This document shows, piece after piece, positions 27,622-37,509 of a stretch of 64,000 nucleotides of DNA (the first letter of the stretch is position 1; every line of letters begins with the position of its first letter). The notes below the pieces were generated by a model, which had not been told where the DNA came from, ran no database searches, and saw only the letters and a list, made by a program, of their open reading frames with translations. Source of the DNA: an uncultured Lachnospiraceae bacterium (GTDB taxonomy: Bacteria > Bacillota > Clostridia > Lachnospirales > Lachnospiraceae); the NCBI GenBank assembly GCA_902786205.1, contig CADABQ010000003.1, positions 29,868-93,867 of the forward strand. The letters run 5' to 3'. The position numbers and the translations under genes are program-made.

Positions 27622-29634
27622 TTATCTTGATACAATTGTAGCAAACATATTAAATATAACATATATATTTCCTATATGAAAGAATAACAAAAAATATTTT
27701 TGAAATATTTTCTTTATCTTTATTTTTTCATTCGTTAATACGATTAGAAAAAGTGGCATAACAGCTAGGAAATACCTACCTTGCACACCTAAAATAGTAT
27801 CTGTTCCAAAAGGTGTACACCCAGATAGCATAGAAAATAGCACAAGTGCATACACAGCCAACAAAATTCCTATTGTAACAATTCGATGACTTATAAAAAT
27901 TTTCTCTTTATTGTCATGTTCAAAGAAAAAGCTAGCACCAATTAACAATGCAAAAGCGTATATAGCCAAATGAGAAACCGGCAACTCCAACCACCCTAAT
28001 AAACTTCCAAACATACTTTGAAAATAATACAATCCAAACACACGTGTTGTATGCATATAAATTTTTAATGCATGGAACGGATTTTGTAAACACCATTTTA
28101 AAGAATATTGTTGTACTACATTTCTCGTAGCAACTGCCCCATTTTCAACTCCTGAAACTTGAGTCATTGCTCCCATGTTAACATAAATATTGCTTAGAAT
28201 AACTGCTGCAAAAACCGCTGCAATTGTTCCATAATACATTCTTTTATCTTTAAACTTTTCCTTTGGTATAAATATACACAATACAAATATAAAGGAATAC
28301 ACTATCTTTGAAGGTCCTAATAAAGACGCAAGCACTACAAGTTCAGCTATTCTTTTAATTCCAATTTTTTCTTCACCGTAAATGCATTGCAATAACAAGG
28401 CAATTGACAAAAATGCCAATGCATTTATTACTGCATCATAAGAATAAGATCCAATCAATTCCAACATCATCGGTGTCATAGATAACACAAAAAATACCAT
28501 TTTCCCAAATGGAACAAATTTAATTGCAAAATATACTAATGTTACATAAAACAACAAATTCATCAATCGTCCCATATAAATCAATGGAACACTTCCTAAT
28601 CCTAGCACTCGTGCAATCGAAATTCCGATTGCAGCCGGCAAATGCGTGATAACATTTTTAGAATATAAATTGCCATGTTTCCATTCTGTTGGTGTCGTAT
28701 CTTTTACACCATTAAAAAACGAATGTATCGTATATTCATATATTTTAGCTGTTGGAATTGGATCGAGCGGAACCGTTGCATCATCTTTTCGCATTAACAC
28801 AACATTGTTTTCACTCAAAGCTTTTTTCCCAAGTATATCATTTGAAATTTTATAGGCAGTGCCAAAATGAACTGGTTCATCTGGTGAAGAAAACGGTGGA
28901 AGAATAATCATATAGATTATTCCCCATACTATTACTACAGGAATAAAAATTTGTTCTATCTTGCATTTCTTATAAAAGCCAAAATATAAAACTCCAGCTG
29001 TAAGTGCCAAACAAAAAACAAACAAAAAAATGTATATATTTTTCAAAAAACCATACACATCTTGTTGGTATTGATATACGTCAAAGACAACATCTTGTTT
29101 CTGTGCTTTTCCATTAATTAACATTTTCCCAGCTTCGTAATCCTTATATGTATTCATTCCGGTAGAAAACAAACAAAATTTACTTGCTGATTCCTTTTGT
29201 ATCACATTGAGTTCAATCCGATAGCCAGTTTTTCTTTTATTCCGTATTCCATCTTTCAATTGAAAATCATACATTTTGTTTTCTGCTATTTGTGTGAAAT
29301 CATAACCCCACTTTTGTATTACTTTATCTGTGTTATCCTCCAACAATTTTATTTCAACTTTGTCTTGCTTTGTACCATTTGCTGTCATTTTCAAATGAAA
29401 TCCATCAAAATCATTTACTTTTGAAAAAGTTTGTGCTATTACTTCCCCATTTTCTAATTCATTTCCCGCTGCATTAGGCACTAACGTGTTTACCAATCGT
29501 TTTGGTCCATCTTCATACGTTTTAATGATATGAAAATAAAAATAATTCATAAACAAAGCTAAAACGACCACTACACCAATTAAAAATAGCAAGTTTTTTC
29601 TTTTTTTCCAAAATGCAATTATTTTATCTTTCAT
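27622..29634 (-). CDS. DUF2142-family polytopic membrane protein (probable GT-C-like transferase)
   Basis: 670-aa protein with one N-terminal helix (~16-34), a ~150-residue extracytoplasmic domain, then about ten more membrane helices. The DUF2142 signature is LPPFSSPDEPVHFGTAYKI early in the membrane part, in the place where GT-C enzymes carry their acidic catalytic motif. A role as the transferase that takes the sugar from undecaprenyl phosphate and adds it to the glycan on the outer face is inferred from its neighbours (GacI/GacJ-like), by analogy with GacL. A polymerase role cannot be excluded since no separate Wzy was found. Confidence 0.78.
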   Translation of the reverse strand: MKDKIIAFWKKRKNLLFLIGVVVVLALFMNYFYFHIIKTYEDGPKRLVNTLVPNAAGNELENGEVIAQTFSKVNDFDGFHLKMTANGTKQDKVEIKLLEDNTDKVIQKWGYDFTQIAENKMYDFQLKDGIRNKRKTGYRIELNVIQKESASKFCLFSTGMNTYKDYEAGKMLINGKAQKQDVVFDVYQYQQDVYGFLKNIYIFLFVFCLALTAGVLYFGFYKKCKIEQIFIPVVIVWGIIYMIILPPFSSPDEPVHFGTAYKISNDILGKKALSENNVVLMRKDDATVPLDPIPTAKIYEYTIHSFFNGVKDTTPTEWKHGNLYSKNVITHLPAAIGISIARVLGLGSVPLIYMGRLMNLLFYVTLVYFAIKFVPFGKMVFFVLSMTPMMLELIGSYSYDAVINALAFLSIALLLQCIYGEEKIGIKRIAELVVLASLLGPSKIVYSFIFVLCIFIPKEKFKDKRMYYGTIAAVFAAVILSNIYVNMGAMTQVSGVENGAVATRNVVQQYSLKWCLQNPFHALKIYMHTTRVFGLYYFQSMFGSLLGWLELPVSHLAIYAFALLIGASFFFEHDNKEKIFISHRIVTIGILLAVYALVLFSMLSGCTPFGTDTILGVQGRYFLAVMPLFLIVLTNEKIKIKKIFQKYFLLFFHIGNIYVIFNMFATIVSR

Positions 29635-29647
29635 TCTATTTCTCCAT

Positions 29648-31816
29648 CTATATTTCTACTTCTTTTTCTTCCTTATAATACTGTTTTTTACATCCAGCAC
29701 CTTTGGAAACTTCCCACAACACTTTATAGTTCCCTGCAGGAATTGCATCTATATGAGCAGCCAATAAAAATCCTGTTAATTTTGGATTTCCCACAAACAA
29801 ACCATCACCATTTGGATCATGATACGTTTTCTGTGCCTTATATCGATATGCAGTTCCATCTTCCCCCATCAACACAATTGCATATTTATTTCCATTATTA
29901 TGTTTACTTTTTTTCCAATAAAACCAACCTTCGAATTTAAGTTGTTTCATATGTGGAAATGTGCTTATGTTCATAAAACAAGAAATATTTTCAACATCTA
30001 CAGCCTGTATTTTGCACCTTTCCAAAGATATCTGCTTTGGATATTGCGGATTTAAAGAACCCAATCCCTCCATATTAGTAATCAATTCCATATTTTCAGA
30101 ATAAAACGGATCATATTTGTTAAACTGCGGATGTCTCCGATATAACAATTCCCGTTCCTGCTCTAATCTTTTCTGTTTCGCTTTATCTGCAATATCACTT
30201 CCACGACTTACAGATTCATAATGATACAACTGCACATCGTTTCGAACTACATTATAATAGCCTTTTTCTATCAACTTAAAACAAAGATCCACATCGTTAT
30301 ATGCAATAGGTAATGTTTCCTCAAAGCCACCAATTTCTTTAAATTTACTTTTTGCTAACATAAGGCATGCACCCGTTACTGCAATATAATTACAATCCAT
30401 CTGCATCTTATAATCTGTTAAAATCTCGCGACCGCCACAATAATAATGACTAGGACCTTCTGCTCGATTCACAATTCCAATATGTTGTAACCGCTTTTCC
30501 TCAGGATAATATAATTTTGCCCCTACAGCACCGGTATGTTCTAACGCAGCTTGTCCTACCATTCGTTCTAACCAATCCTCTACTAATACCTCTGTATCGT
30601 CATTTAAAAACAAATAGTATTCTCCTGTCGCTTTTTCTGCTCCCATATTACACATTTTTGAGAAGTTAAAATCCATTGGCTGATAATAATAGGTAAAACC
30701 ATACTTATCGCAAATCTGCTGATATTTCTCCTTTGTTTCCTTTTTGCTCCCGTTATCAATCAAGATTAACTCATAGTTTGAATACGTAGTTTTTCCTGCA
30801 ATGCTATCAAAACAAGTTTTGATGCATGAATAATTATCCTTAGACGGAACAATTATACTTACTTTAGGATTTTCAATTGGTGCATAAAACACTCTAGATT
30901 GATATATCTGTTTTTGGTATTCCACTTTGCCTTTTAATCCACGTCGTTCTAATGCATCTTTCTTTGCTTTCATTGCGGCCTCGTATGCATACATCTTTGT
31001 TTCTGGATTGCTGGCTACAGACTCCGCACGTGATCTCCAGTGATATAAAATTTTTCCAACATGACCTATTTTTTTTGTTTTTTCGGTAAAACGTAATACA
31101 AAATCATAATCTTGAGAACCCTCATATCCAACTCGATAACCACCAATTTCTAACGCAATTTTTCTTCTAAAAACACTAAAATGATTGGTATACATAACAG
31201 ACATAAAAGTATCTGGTGCCCATTCTGTTTTAAATACTGGATTGTACCTTGTTTTTCCGTCTTCCGTTAACATATCTTCATCGCTATAGACAAAATCATA
31301 ATGTATATCTTCATTCAATTTCTTTGCCATTTCATACAAAGCGTTTGGTGCTAAGATATCATCACAATCCAATAATCCAATATACTCTCCATCTGCCATT
31401 TGTAATCCATCATTTGTAGTTCTGGAAATATGACCGTTTTTTTCGCGGTATTTAATTTTAATATTTTCTATTCCCTTATATGTTTCTAACGTTTCTTTTA
31501 CTTCTGACATAGTAGACGCATCATCCACCAAACACAATTCCCAATTTTGATACGTTTGTTTTTGCACAGATTCAATACAGGCAACCAACATTTCTTTCTG
31601 TACATTGTAAACCGGTACTATAACAGAAAACTTTGGATTATACTCTAATGGTTTCGTTTGCAAAAGATCCGTTTCATATTCTTCAATCCAATCTGCATAC
31701 ATTTTATTTCGGTCATTTTTTTTTAGTTTAGCAGCGATAATAGTACAACCTAAATACCCTGTAACCAGCCAACCATCTTTTCTTAATCTTTTCTTAACGC
31801 GCTTTATTACGTTCAT
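29648..31816 (-). CDS. Two-domain family 2 glycosyltransferase
   Basis: 722-aa protein with two GT-A domains in tandem. Domain 1 begins FSVIVPVYNVQKEMLVACIE (~60) with LLDCDDILAPNALYEMA; domain 2 begins VSIIVPSKDNYSCIKTCFD (~320) with YLFLNDDTEVLVEDWLERM and a YNDVDLCFKLIEKGY segment. The ~110-residue C-terminus looks like a beta-rich extra domain. Such bifunctional GT2 enzymes make rhamnan or galactan-like backbones in Gram-positive wall glycans. ATG at 31814-31816, 11 bases after the ABC gene stop. Sugar specificity unknown. Confidence 0.88.
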   Translation of the reverse strand: MNVIKRVKKRLRKDGWLVTGYLGCTIIAAKLKKNDRNKMYADWIEEYETDLLQTKPLEYNPKFSVIVPVYNVQKEMLVACIESVQKQTYQNWELCLVDDASTMSEVKETLETYKGIENIKIKYREKNGHISRTTNDGLQMADGEYIGLLDCDDILAPNALYEMAKKLNEDIHYDFVYSDEDMLTEDGKTRYNPVFKTEWAPDTFMSVMYTNHFSVFRRKIALEIGGYRVGYEGSQDYDFVLRFTEKTKKIGHVGKILYHWRSRAESVASNPETKMYAYEAAMKAKKDALERRGLKGKVEYQKQIYQSRVFYAPIENPKVSIIVPSKDNYSCIKTCFDSIAGKTTYSNYELILIDNGSKKETKEKYQQICDKYGFTYYYQPMDFNFSKMCNMGAEKATGEYYLFLNDDTEVLVEDWLERMVGQAALEHTGAVGAKLYYPEEKRLQHIGIVNRAEGPSHYYCGGREILTDYKMQMDCNYIAVTGACLMLAKSKFKEIGGFEETLPIAYNDVDLCFKLIEKGYYNVVRNDVQLYHYESVSRGSDIADKAKQKRLEQERELLYRRHPQFNKYDPFYSENMELITNMEGLGSLNPQYPKQISLERCKIQAVDVENISCFMNISTFPHMKQLKFEGWFYWKKSKHNNGNKYAIVLMGEDGTAYRYKAQKTYHDPNGDGLFVGNPKLTGFLLAAHIDAIPAGNYKVLWEVSKGAGCKKQYYKEEKEVEI

Positions 31817-31827
31817 AACTATTTCTC

Positions 31828-33567
31828 CTATAGATTTCCTTTTTCTAATGTAATCGTCCCATGTTCCACTCGATATACCAAATCACAATCTTTAATCGTT
31901 CCAAGCCTATGCGCAATAATAACCATCGTTTTTTTTCCTCGAAAATGATTGATGGATTCCATAATCGCAGCCTCCGTATCGTTATCTAATGCAGATGTAG
32001 CCTCATCAAACACAAGGATTTCAGGATTATGGTATAAAGCTCTGGCAATTCCTAAACGTTGTCTTTGCCCACCTGACATACGAACACCTTTTTCACCAAT
32101 TCCAGTATGAATTCCTTTCGGCAAAGAACGTATATGATTGGTAAGTTGTGCTTCTTCTAAAACTTCCCAAACACGATCTTCATCGATTTCATCTTCAGGG
32201 ACTCCAAATGCAATATTGTTTTTTATACTGTCATCAATCATAAAAATTGTTTGCGGAATATATCCTATCTTCGCCAACCAACCAGCATAGTTTTGATTCA
32301 CATCCACACCATCTGCAAGAATTTTTCCTTCTTGAGGCTCCAACAACCCTAACAAAATATCTACAATTGTAGTTTTCCCCGCACCAGAAGGTCCTATAAT
32401 TGCAACTGACTTTCCAACAGGTATTGTCATTTCAACATGATTAAAAATTGGTGCTTCTGCCTTTGGATATTGGTATAAAAGTTCCTTTATTTCAATTTTA
32501 TCTTTTATTTCCAATTTTGTATCTTCTGCATTTGTTTTCGTATTGCTCTTTGTCTTTATATTATCCGTTACGTCTGCATTTTCACAAACGGTACGAAGCG
32601 ATGGCTCTAAAAAAGAAATTGCATTAATGTAAGTATTCATTCGATTTGCAGATGGCATTAAACGTACTGCTGCCATAGCAAACGCAGAAATTTGCGCCAA
32701 CATACCACTAATTTCTCGCCCACTTGCCAACATAACTGCCAACATCAATAACATACCGCACATACTAATTCCTTCTATCAACAATCTTGGTGCCTGACTT
32801 AATGTAGCATTTTTTCTTTGGGCAATTGTATTTTTTATACCATTTTCTTCATATATTTGAACAAAGCTATCCTCTTTATGCAGAATCTTAATATCCTTAA
32901 TTCCCTCTATACTATGAATCATCCATTTATTCATCATTCCGCTATAATGCTGTGCCTCTTCACCTGCTTTTGCCAATTTCCCTTTAAAAACAAATTTGCT
33001 TCCAATCATGGTAATCAACAAAATAGCTAAAATGAGCAATGTCATCACTGGATCAACAATTAACAATAAAACAACCAAACTAATCGCAACAAAACATTCT
33101 GTCATAAATTGTAAAACGTTATTTAACAACGTAAATACATTTCCCACGTCTCCTTGAATGATACGAATAATATTTCCTGTGCTTGCATTTAAATAATATT
33201 CATAAGGTTTATTCAAAAAATTTTGTAATAATTTTTTGGACATTCTGAATTGATTTTCTGTGACAAACTTTGCCTGCCGATAATACATATAATAAAGGAA
33301 TATATTTTTAAATACATATCCAGCAATCATCGCACTGATAATCGCTATCAAAAAACTATTATCTGTTTTACATCCAAGGAAAGCATACACCATGTTAAGC
33401 CATTTATTACTATGTATCATATCCGGGTTCATAATAACAGATACGAGAGGTAACACTAACGATACTACCACTGTTTCTAGCAATGCACCAATAATCATAA
33501 GCATTAGCAAAAAGCCAATATTAATTTTTTGTTTTCTATTCATAAGACCTAATAGTTTTTTTATCAT
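31828..33567 (-). CDS. ABC exporter, fused permease and ATPase (PglK/MsbA-like)
   Basis: 579-aa half-transporter with six membrane helices in the first ~310 residues and an intact nucleotide-binding domain: Walker A GPSGAGKTT (~392-400), signature MSGGQRQRLGIARAL (~498), Walker B ILVFDEATSALD (~517) and the H-loop His in IIAHRLGTIKD. In glycan loci this type moves lipid-linked oligosaccharides (PglK) or lipids. It is embedded between glycosyltransferases, 11 bases from each neighbour, so it is part of the locus. Its presence beside a Wzx flippase suggests two separate lipid-linked substrates. Confidence 0.88.
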   Translation of the reverse strand: MIKKLLGLMNRKQKINIGFLLMLMIIGALLETVVVSLVLPLVSVIMNPDMIHSNKWLNMVYAFLGCKTDNSFLIAIISAMIAGYVFKNIFLYYMYYRQAKFVTENQFRMSKKLLQNFLNKPYEYYLNASTGNIIRIIQGDVGNVFTLLNNVLQFMTECFVAISLVVLLLIVDPVMTLLILAILLITMIGSKFVFKGKLAKAGEEAQHYSGMMNKWMIHSIEGIKDIKILHKEDSFVQIYEENGIKNTIAQRKNATLSQAPRLLIEGISMCGMLLMLAVMLASGREISGMLAQISAFAMAAVRLMPSANRMNTYINAISFLEPSLRTVCENADVTDNIKTKSNTKTNAEDTKLEIKDKIEIKELLYQYPKAEAPIFNHVEMTIPVGKSVAIIGPSGAGKTTIVDILLGLLEPQEGKILADGVDVNQNYAGWLAKIGYIPQTIFMIDDSIKNNIAFGVPEDEIDEDRVWEVLEEAQLTNHIRSLPKGIHTGIGEKGVRMSGGQRQRLGIARALYHNPEILVFDEATSALDNDTEAAIMESINHFRGKKTMVIIAHRLGTIKDCDLVYRVEHGTITLEKGNL

Positions 33568-33578
33568 CTTTTCACTCC

Positions 33579-34583
33579 CTATCTTTGTCGTAATTTGTTA
33601 TCTAGTCCCAAAGCATATAATAAATCGGAGAGCATTCCTTTTATCTCTACCGAATCATAATAGATTTTTATATCTTTATAAATACCTAGTAACTTTTTAA
33701 AAGAAAACTCCTCCAAAAAAGCATAGCGTTCTTCTGTAAATTTTCGATATTTTTTTATATAAGCTTTATCCTTTTTTTGAAACTCTAACTTTTCATCTAA
33801 CAAAATAGCACGATTTTTATGAAATTCTCCAATTTCTTTCCGTTGTTTTCTTGTACTGTTAATTTTTCCATTTACCTGTTGCTGTTCTGCAATTCCTATT
33901 GTATTCTCCCCATGAATACGATATTGTATCAGGGGAACATTGTAAAAATAAGCACCTTTTTTCATTCCTGCAAGAATATTTAAAAACCAGTCATGTGGGA
34001 ACTTCGATTCTACGCACATATTTTCATAAGGCAAAAATTCATTTTTTAACTGTCTTGTAATACACATAGTACAACCAGGAGATATATTACTTTTCACCAA
34101 AAACGGAATATCAATACAGACTAAATCATTGGATTTAACTCTTTTATGCAAAATATTTGCATTACAATAACCTCTTTTTAATGTAACAGGTTTCTGATAT
34201 CCCTTTCCATCTATCAAGCAAACAGCCGAATTCAGTGCCTGAATTTTTTTATTATGCAGCATCAAAGAAAGCATTTTTTCAACTTTATCTTCGCACCACA
34301 CATCATCTTGATCACATAAAAACACAAAATCACCAGTAACTCTTTTTAATGCCTCAAAGAAATTTCCAATAAACCCCTTATTTTTCTCATTTATAATAAT
34401 CTTCCAATTTTCTAATTCATATTTTTGAATATACGTTTGAATAATCGAAACCGTTCCATCGTTAGACTGATCATCACATATAATCACTTCATCCACTTTT
34501 TTCTTTTGCCTACGAATAGAATCTAATTGTTCTTCTATATATTTTTCTCCATTATAAGTAGCCAACGCAACTGATGTTTTCAC
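33579..34583 (-). CDS. Family 2 glycosyltransferase (rhamnosyltransferase-like)
   Basis: 334-aa GT-A enzyme: SVALATYNGEKYIEEQLDSI, EVIICDDQSNDGTVSIIQ, metal site FLCDQDDVWCEDKVEKML. This DQDDxW variant is typical of RfbB/RgpB-like rhamnosyltransferases; donor assignment is inference. The start codon is GTG (34581-34583) with AAAGGAAG upstream. It follows a 220-base gap that holds a repeated element and a possible promoter, so it may begin its own transcription unit. Confidence 0.87.
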   Translation of the reverse strand: MKTSVALATYNGEKYIEEQLDSIRRQKKKVDEVIICDDQSNDGTVSIIQTYIQKYELENWKIIINEKNKGFIGNFFEALKRVTGDFVFLCDQDDVWCEDKVEKMLSLMLHNKKIQALNSAVCLIDGKGYQKPVTLKRGYCNANILHKRVKSNDLVCIDIPFLVKSNISPGCTMCITRQLKNEFLPYENMCVESKFPHDWFLNILAGMKKGAYFYNVPLIQYRIHGENTIGIAEQQQVNGKINSTRKQRKEIGEFHKNRAILLDEKLEFQKKDKAYIKKYRKFTEERYAFLEEFSFKKLLGIYKDIKIYYDSVEIKGMLSDLLYALGLDNKLRQR

Positions 34584-34647
34584 GAAACAAACTTCCTTTC
34601 TATTCTAACAGTTACTTCAAAAAACAATACCAAAAACAGTAATAAAA

Positions 34648-34677
34648 ATTATAATGCCAAGGATATTCACAATCCAA
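34648..34677 (-). promoter_or_regulatory. Possible promoter at the repeat end before the 33579-34583 gene
   Basis: Minus-strand TTGGAT (34672-34677), 18-base spacer and a perfect TATAAT (34648-34653). The -35 lies inside the conserved end of the repeated element and the -10 just outside it. The other copies have weaker -10 matches at the same place. Confidence 0.42.
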
Positions 34678-34792
34678 TTCACTACTTTCTACTAACACGA
34701 TTTGCTACTATCACAACAAATCAGAAAGGACTTAAGTCACCACTTATTGCTCTATATGATAGAGGAGGATGCCTTTCTTAATCGTGTTAAAA
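34656..34792 (-). repeat. Inverted-repeat-bounded intergenic element, copy 1 (diverged)
   Basis: A 10-bp perfect inverted repeat (TAACACGATT 34693-34702 and AATCGTGTTA 34780-34789) bounds ~97 bases; outside it lies a conserved tail ending in GGATATTCACAATCC-like sequence (34661-34675, plus strand). Order and much of the sequence match 44480-44645 near gpsA, but internal hairpins are decayed here. No reading frame inside. It interrupts the glycan locus between the 34805 and 33579 genes. Confidence 0.7.
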
Positions 34793-34804
34793 CAATATAT
34801 TGAA

Positions 34805-35731
34805 TTACAATATATTAAAACGTTGTAACCATGCCTGACAATCATATTTTTCAATCAAATTCTCACTAATGCAGGAGAAAGGATCCTCTAAAAATGTTGG
34901 CAACATTTGCAAATCATCCATACCAACGATAAATACATTGTCTTCATTATAATAATCATATTGTTTCACTCTTTTATCATTAGTTATTAATTTTTTATGA
35001 TAAAACAAACATTCTAAAGCTCGTAATGTTTGTCCTGTCTGCCCCTCGCGAAGGATTTCTAAAACTGCTTTACTTTTTGCAATCCGTTCCAAATTTTCCT
35101 GATAATCCATCTTATTGGTCTGTAATAAACTATAATATTTATCTTTTGAATCTTTATGCTCCGTAACAATATGTATATCTGTTTTTAAATGCATTTTTTG
35201 AAATTTCTCATTTAAAGAACCAATAATTTCTTTTCTGCCTCCATCTGTTCCCAAAAAATAAATATCATTTACCACATTCCTTCTTGGCAACTGATAACTT
35301 TTAAAATAATACTGCGTATTATAACGCATTCCGTACTTTTCACAATCTTCTCTATCAAAAGACCATTTTTCGCAATCCTCGTCTAATACTCGTTCTGGAT
35401 GATCCGCCTCTGTTATTTTATTCCAATACCACCATATAATCTTTTTCTCTTTACCAACCTTTTTACGTATCCAATGTGGCACTCGTTCTGCCATCCAAGT
35501 TCCATGCAACAAAACGCAATCGTATTGGCAAATTATTTTTTTCCAGTCACCATACCAAATATGCTCAAAAGGCAAGTGTAATCTTATCCATATACGACGT
35601 ATGGCACGAAATATTTTAGAACAATCTTTTAATGTAATATCTGTATCCACGCCATTTTTTCTCCATTCAGCTAAAGCATAATCATCTTTTTCCGTAAGAG
35701 ATAGAATAAGAACCTTTTTATTACTCTGCTT
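34805..35731 (-). CDS. Putative polysaccharide biosynthesis protein, unassigned
   Basis: ~308-aa soluble protein. Start ATG at 35729-35731 is supported by GGAAGGATGGG upstream; an earlier in-frame ATG at 35773 lacks one. VLILSLTEKDDYALAEWRKNG opens a Rossmann-like half, and the C-terminal AKSKAVLEILREGQTGQTLRALECLFYHKKLIT (given here as one region, ~235-267) resembles the donor half of CgeB/lipopolysaccharide-type GT-B proteins where a conserved Glu and Arg line the site. Its setting among glycosyltransferases makes a transferase the best guess. It overlaps the upstream GT2 gene by 11 bases. Confidence 0.6.
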   Translation of the reverse strand, partial: KQSNKKVLILSLTEKDDYALAEWRKNGVDTDITLKDCSKIFRAIRRIWIRLHLPFEHIWYGDWKKIICQYDCVLLHGTWMAERVPHWIRKKVGKEKKIIWWYWNKITEADHPERVLDEDCEKWSFDREDCEKYGMRYNTQYYFKSYQLPRRNVVNDIYFLGTDGGRKEIIGSLNEKFQKMHLKTDIHIVTEHKDSKDKYYSLLQTNKMDYQENLERIAKSKAVLEILREGQTGQTLRALECLFYHKKLITNDKRVKQYDYYNEDNVFIVGMDDLQMLPTFLEDPFSCISENLIEKYDCQAWLQRFNIL

Positions 35732-36599
35732 CATACTTTCCCATCCTTCCATGTATTCCATCTCTCCAACCACGCCATGCCATAACTAATTTCTTACATT
35801 TTTTATCCTCAAATAAGATAATCTTAACAATATGGTTTAATAAGGATACATGAACCTTCTTTTTAATTTTCTTTCCATACTTGCGCAACATATAGGTATG
35901 ATTTCGAAATAGATAGTACGTACGCACTGGTGCTTCATACCATGGATAAACAGTTTTCCAAAGAATCTTTTTCGGTAATGAATTTCCAAACCTCTGATAA
36001 ATCATGGCATCCCCTACCATAAAAGTTTTGTATCCTTTTAGGCAAAATCGTATTCCTAAATCTACGTCTATATGTGCAATAAAAAAAGTTTCATCAAATC
36101 CGCCAACTTCCTCAAAAAAAGATAGTCGCATCATACTTCCGGAAGTCATGACCCAAGTTTGTTCATAAATCCCCTTTTCTTTTTGTAGAACATATGCCTT
36201 TTTTCGTTCCCCAGTTTGTGGGTCTGGATAAATAGCTGTTACATTTGGTGCAACGATTGCTATAGAATCCGTTTCTTCATTCTCCAAAAAAGCAATCATT
36301 TTTGCAACAGAGCCCTCTCGAAAATAGGAATCCTGATCCATTGTTAAAATAAAATCATACTGCTCTTCTTTTGCAATTTTACAACCTTTATTTAATGCAG
36401 CAGCCAATCCTATATTGCCATGCATAGAAAAATAACGGCATTTAGGCTGTCTCTTTATTTTGTCTATCAAATTTACATTAGGCTTTGTAGAGTTATCTAA
36501 AACATAAACGCAAGACACCTCTTCCATGTAAGTCTGCATATTCTCATATACCTGATCATTTGGTTGGTATAACACCACTACTGCTGCATATGTATTCAC
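35721..36599 (-). CDS. Family 2 glycosyltransferase (rhamnosyltransferase-like)
   Basis: 292-aa GT-A enzyme: AAVVVLYQPNDQVYENMQTY, VYVLDNSTKPN, metal site LTMDQDSYFREGSVAKMIAF and HIDVDLGIRFCLKGYK. This set of motifs is that of RfbF/WsaE-type rhamnosyltransferases. It starts with GTG (36597-36599), with GAAGGGATC upstream. Overlaps the following gene, so translation is coupled. Confidence 0.87.
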   Translation of the reverse strand: MNTYAAVVVLYQPNDQVYENMQTYMEEVSCVYVLDNSTKPNVNLIDKIKRQPKCRYFSMHGNIGLAAALNKGCKIAKEEQYDFILTMDQDSYFREGSVAKMIAFLENEETDSIAIVAPNVTAIYPDPQTGERKKAYVLQKEKGIYEQTWVMTSGSMMRLSFFEEVGGFDETFFIAHIDVDLGIRFCLKGYKTFMVGDAMIYQRFGNSLPKKILWKTVYPWYEAPVRTYYLFRNHTYMLRKYGKKIKKKVHVSLLNHIVKIILFEDKKCKKLVMAWRGWRDGIHGRMGKYEAE

Positions 36600-36626
36600 A
36601 CTACTTCGATCCCTTCTATTTTGGTT

Positions 36627-37508
36627 TTACAATTTCTTTTTCCACTTTTTTTGCAAAATAATCCCTGGAAACAACGCTATTGTTGTTAAAAATCGATTTG
36701 GACTTTCTTTCCATAATTCCCCTAATGATTTTTTTGCCTGTAATCCATAACAATTATATAAAATTGCATTTTTTAATTTTATCTTAAAACAAAACGTTTT
36801 CCACATATATGCTTTTGCATTATACATGGCACCTTTCGGATTTTGCATTTGCATTTTACGTCCATTTTTTGTCAAACCACCCGGCAAATATTGACTTATA
36901 TATATAATTTTATTTTTCATAAATACATTGTGTGTTTTTGCTATTTCAATCCACACACAGGCTTCTGATAAGAATTTTTCACGTCGAAATACAGGAAATG
37001 GATATTTCTTTAAAATATCGGTTCGATAAACTTCTGCCTTATCGCCTTTGATGCCTTTATTACAAGTATGCGTAATAACATTTCCAAACTGCTCATCATA
37101 TGTCCATTTGTCACCAATAGGTTCAAAACCAGAATACCCGCGCAAATAAATCAAGCCCACAATATTATTCTCGCAGTTTTTAATCCAATCTTCAAATATT
37201 GTCTGTGTTGCATCTGCTGTCAAACAATCATCACTGTCTACAATCATTGTCAATTCTGTTTGAATTTTGGGAATTGCTGCATTTAACGCAGTGTGTTTTC
37301 CACCATTATCCTTTTTTTGGTAGATAATCGGAACACAATTTTCTTTTTGAAATGCCTTTACAATTTTATTGGTTCCATCCGTACTCCCATCATCTACTAT
37401 ATACCATACAAAGCTCTTATTAATCTGCCTTTTCAAGCTATCATATAACTTGTGTAATTCCTTTCCACGATTATACGTTGGTGTTAAAATTGTAATCATT
37501 GCTTCCAC
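36627..37508 (-). CDS. Family 2 glycosyltransferase
   Basis: ~293-aa GT-A enzyme: TILTPTYNRGKELHKLYDSL, WYIVDDGSTDGTNKIVKAF, metal site MIVDSDDCLTADATQTI. Possible starts are GTG at 37520, GTG at 37508 or ATG at 37499; the second lies one base after the stop of the upstream GT4 gene with AGGAAGG further up, and is taken here. The SDD variant occurs in hexose transferases of capsule loci. Specificity unknown. Confidence 0.85.
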   Translation of the reverse strand: MEAMITILTPTYNRGKELHKLYDSLKRQINKSFVWYIVDDGSTDGTNKIVKAFQKENCVPIIYQKKDNGGKHTALNAAIPKIQTELTMIVDSDDCLTADATQTIFEDWIKNCENNIVGLIYLRGYSGFEPIGDKWTYDEQFGNVITHTCNKGIKGDKAEVYRTDILKKYPFPVFRREKFLSEACVWIEIAKTHNVFMKNKIIYISQYLPGGLTKNGRKMQMQNPKGAMYNAKAYMWKTFCFKIKLKNAILYNCYGLQAKKSLGELWKESPNRFLTTIALFPGIILQKKWKKKL

Positions 37509-37509
37509 G

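Noticed and set aside
26898..27662. Longer DPM1-like protein starting at 27662
   Set aside because: The extra 24 residues overlap the end of the DUF2142 gene and lack a ribosome site; the ATG at 27588-27590 has AGGAGAG.
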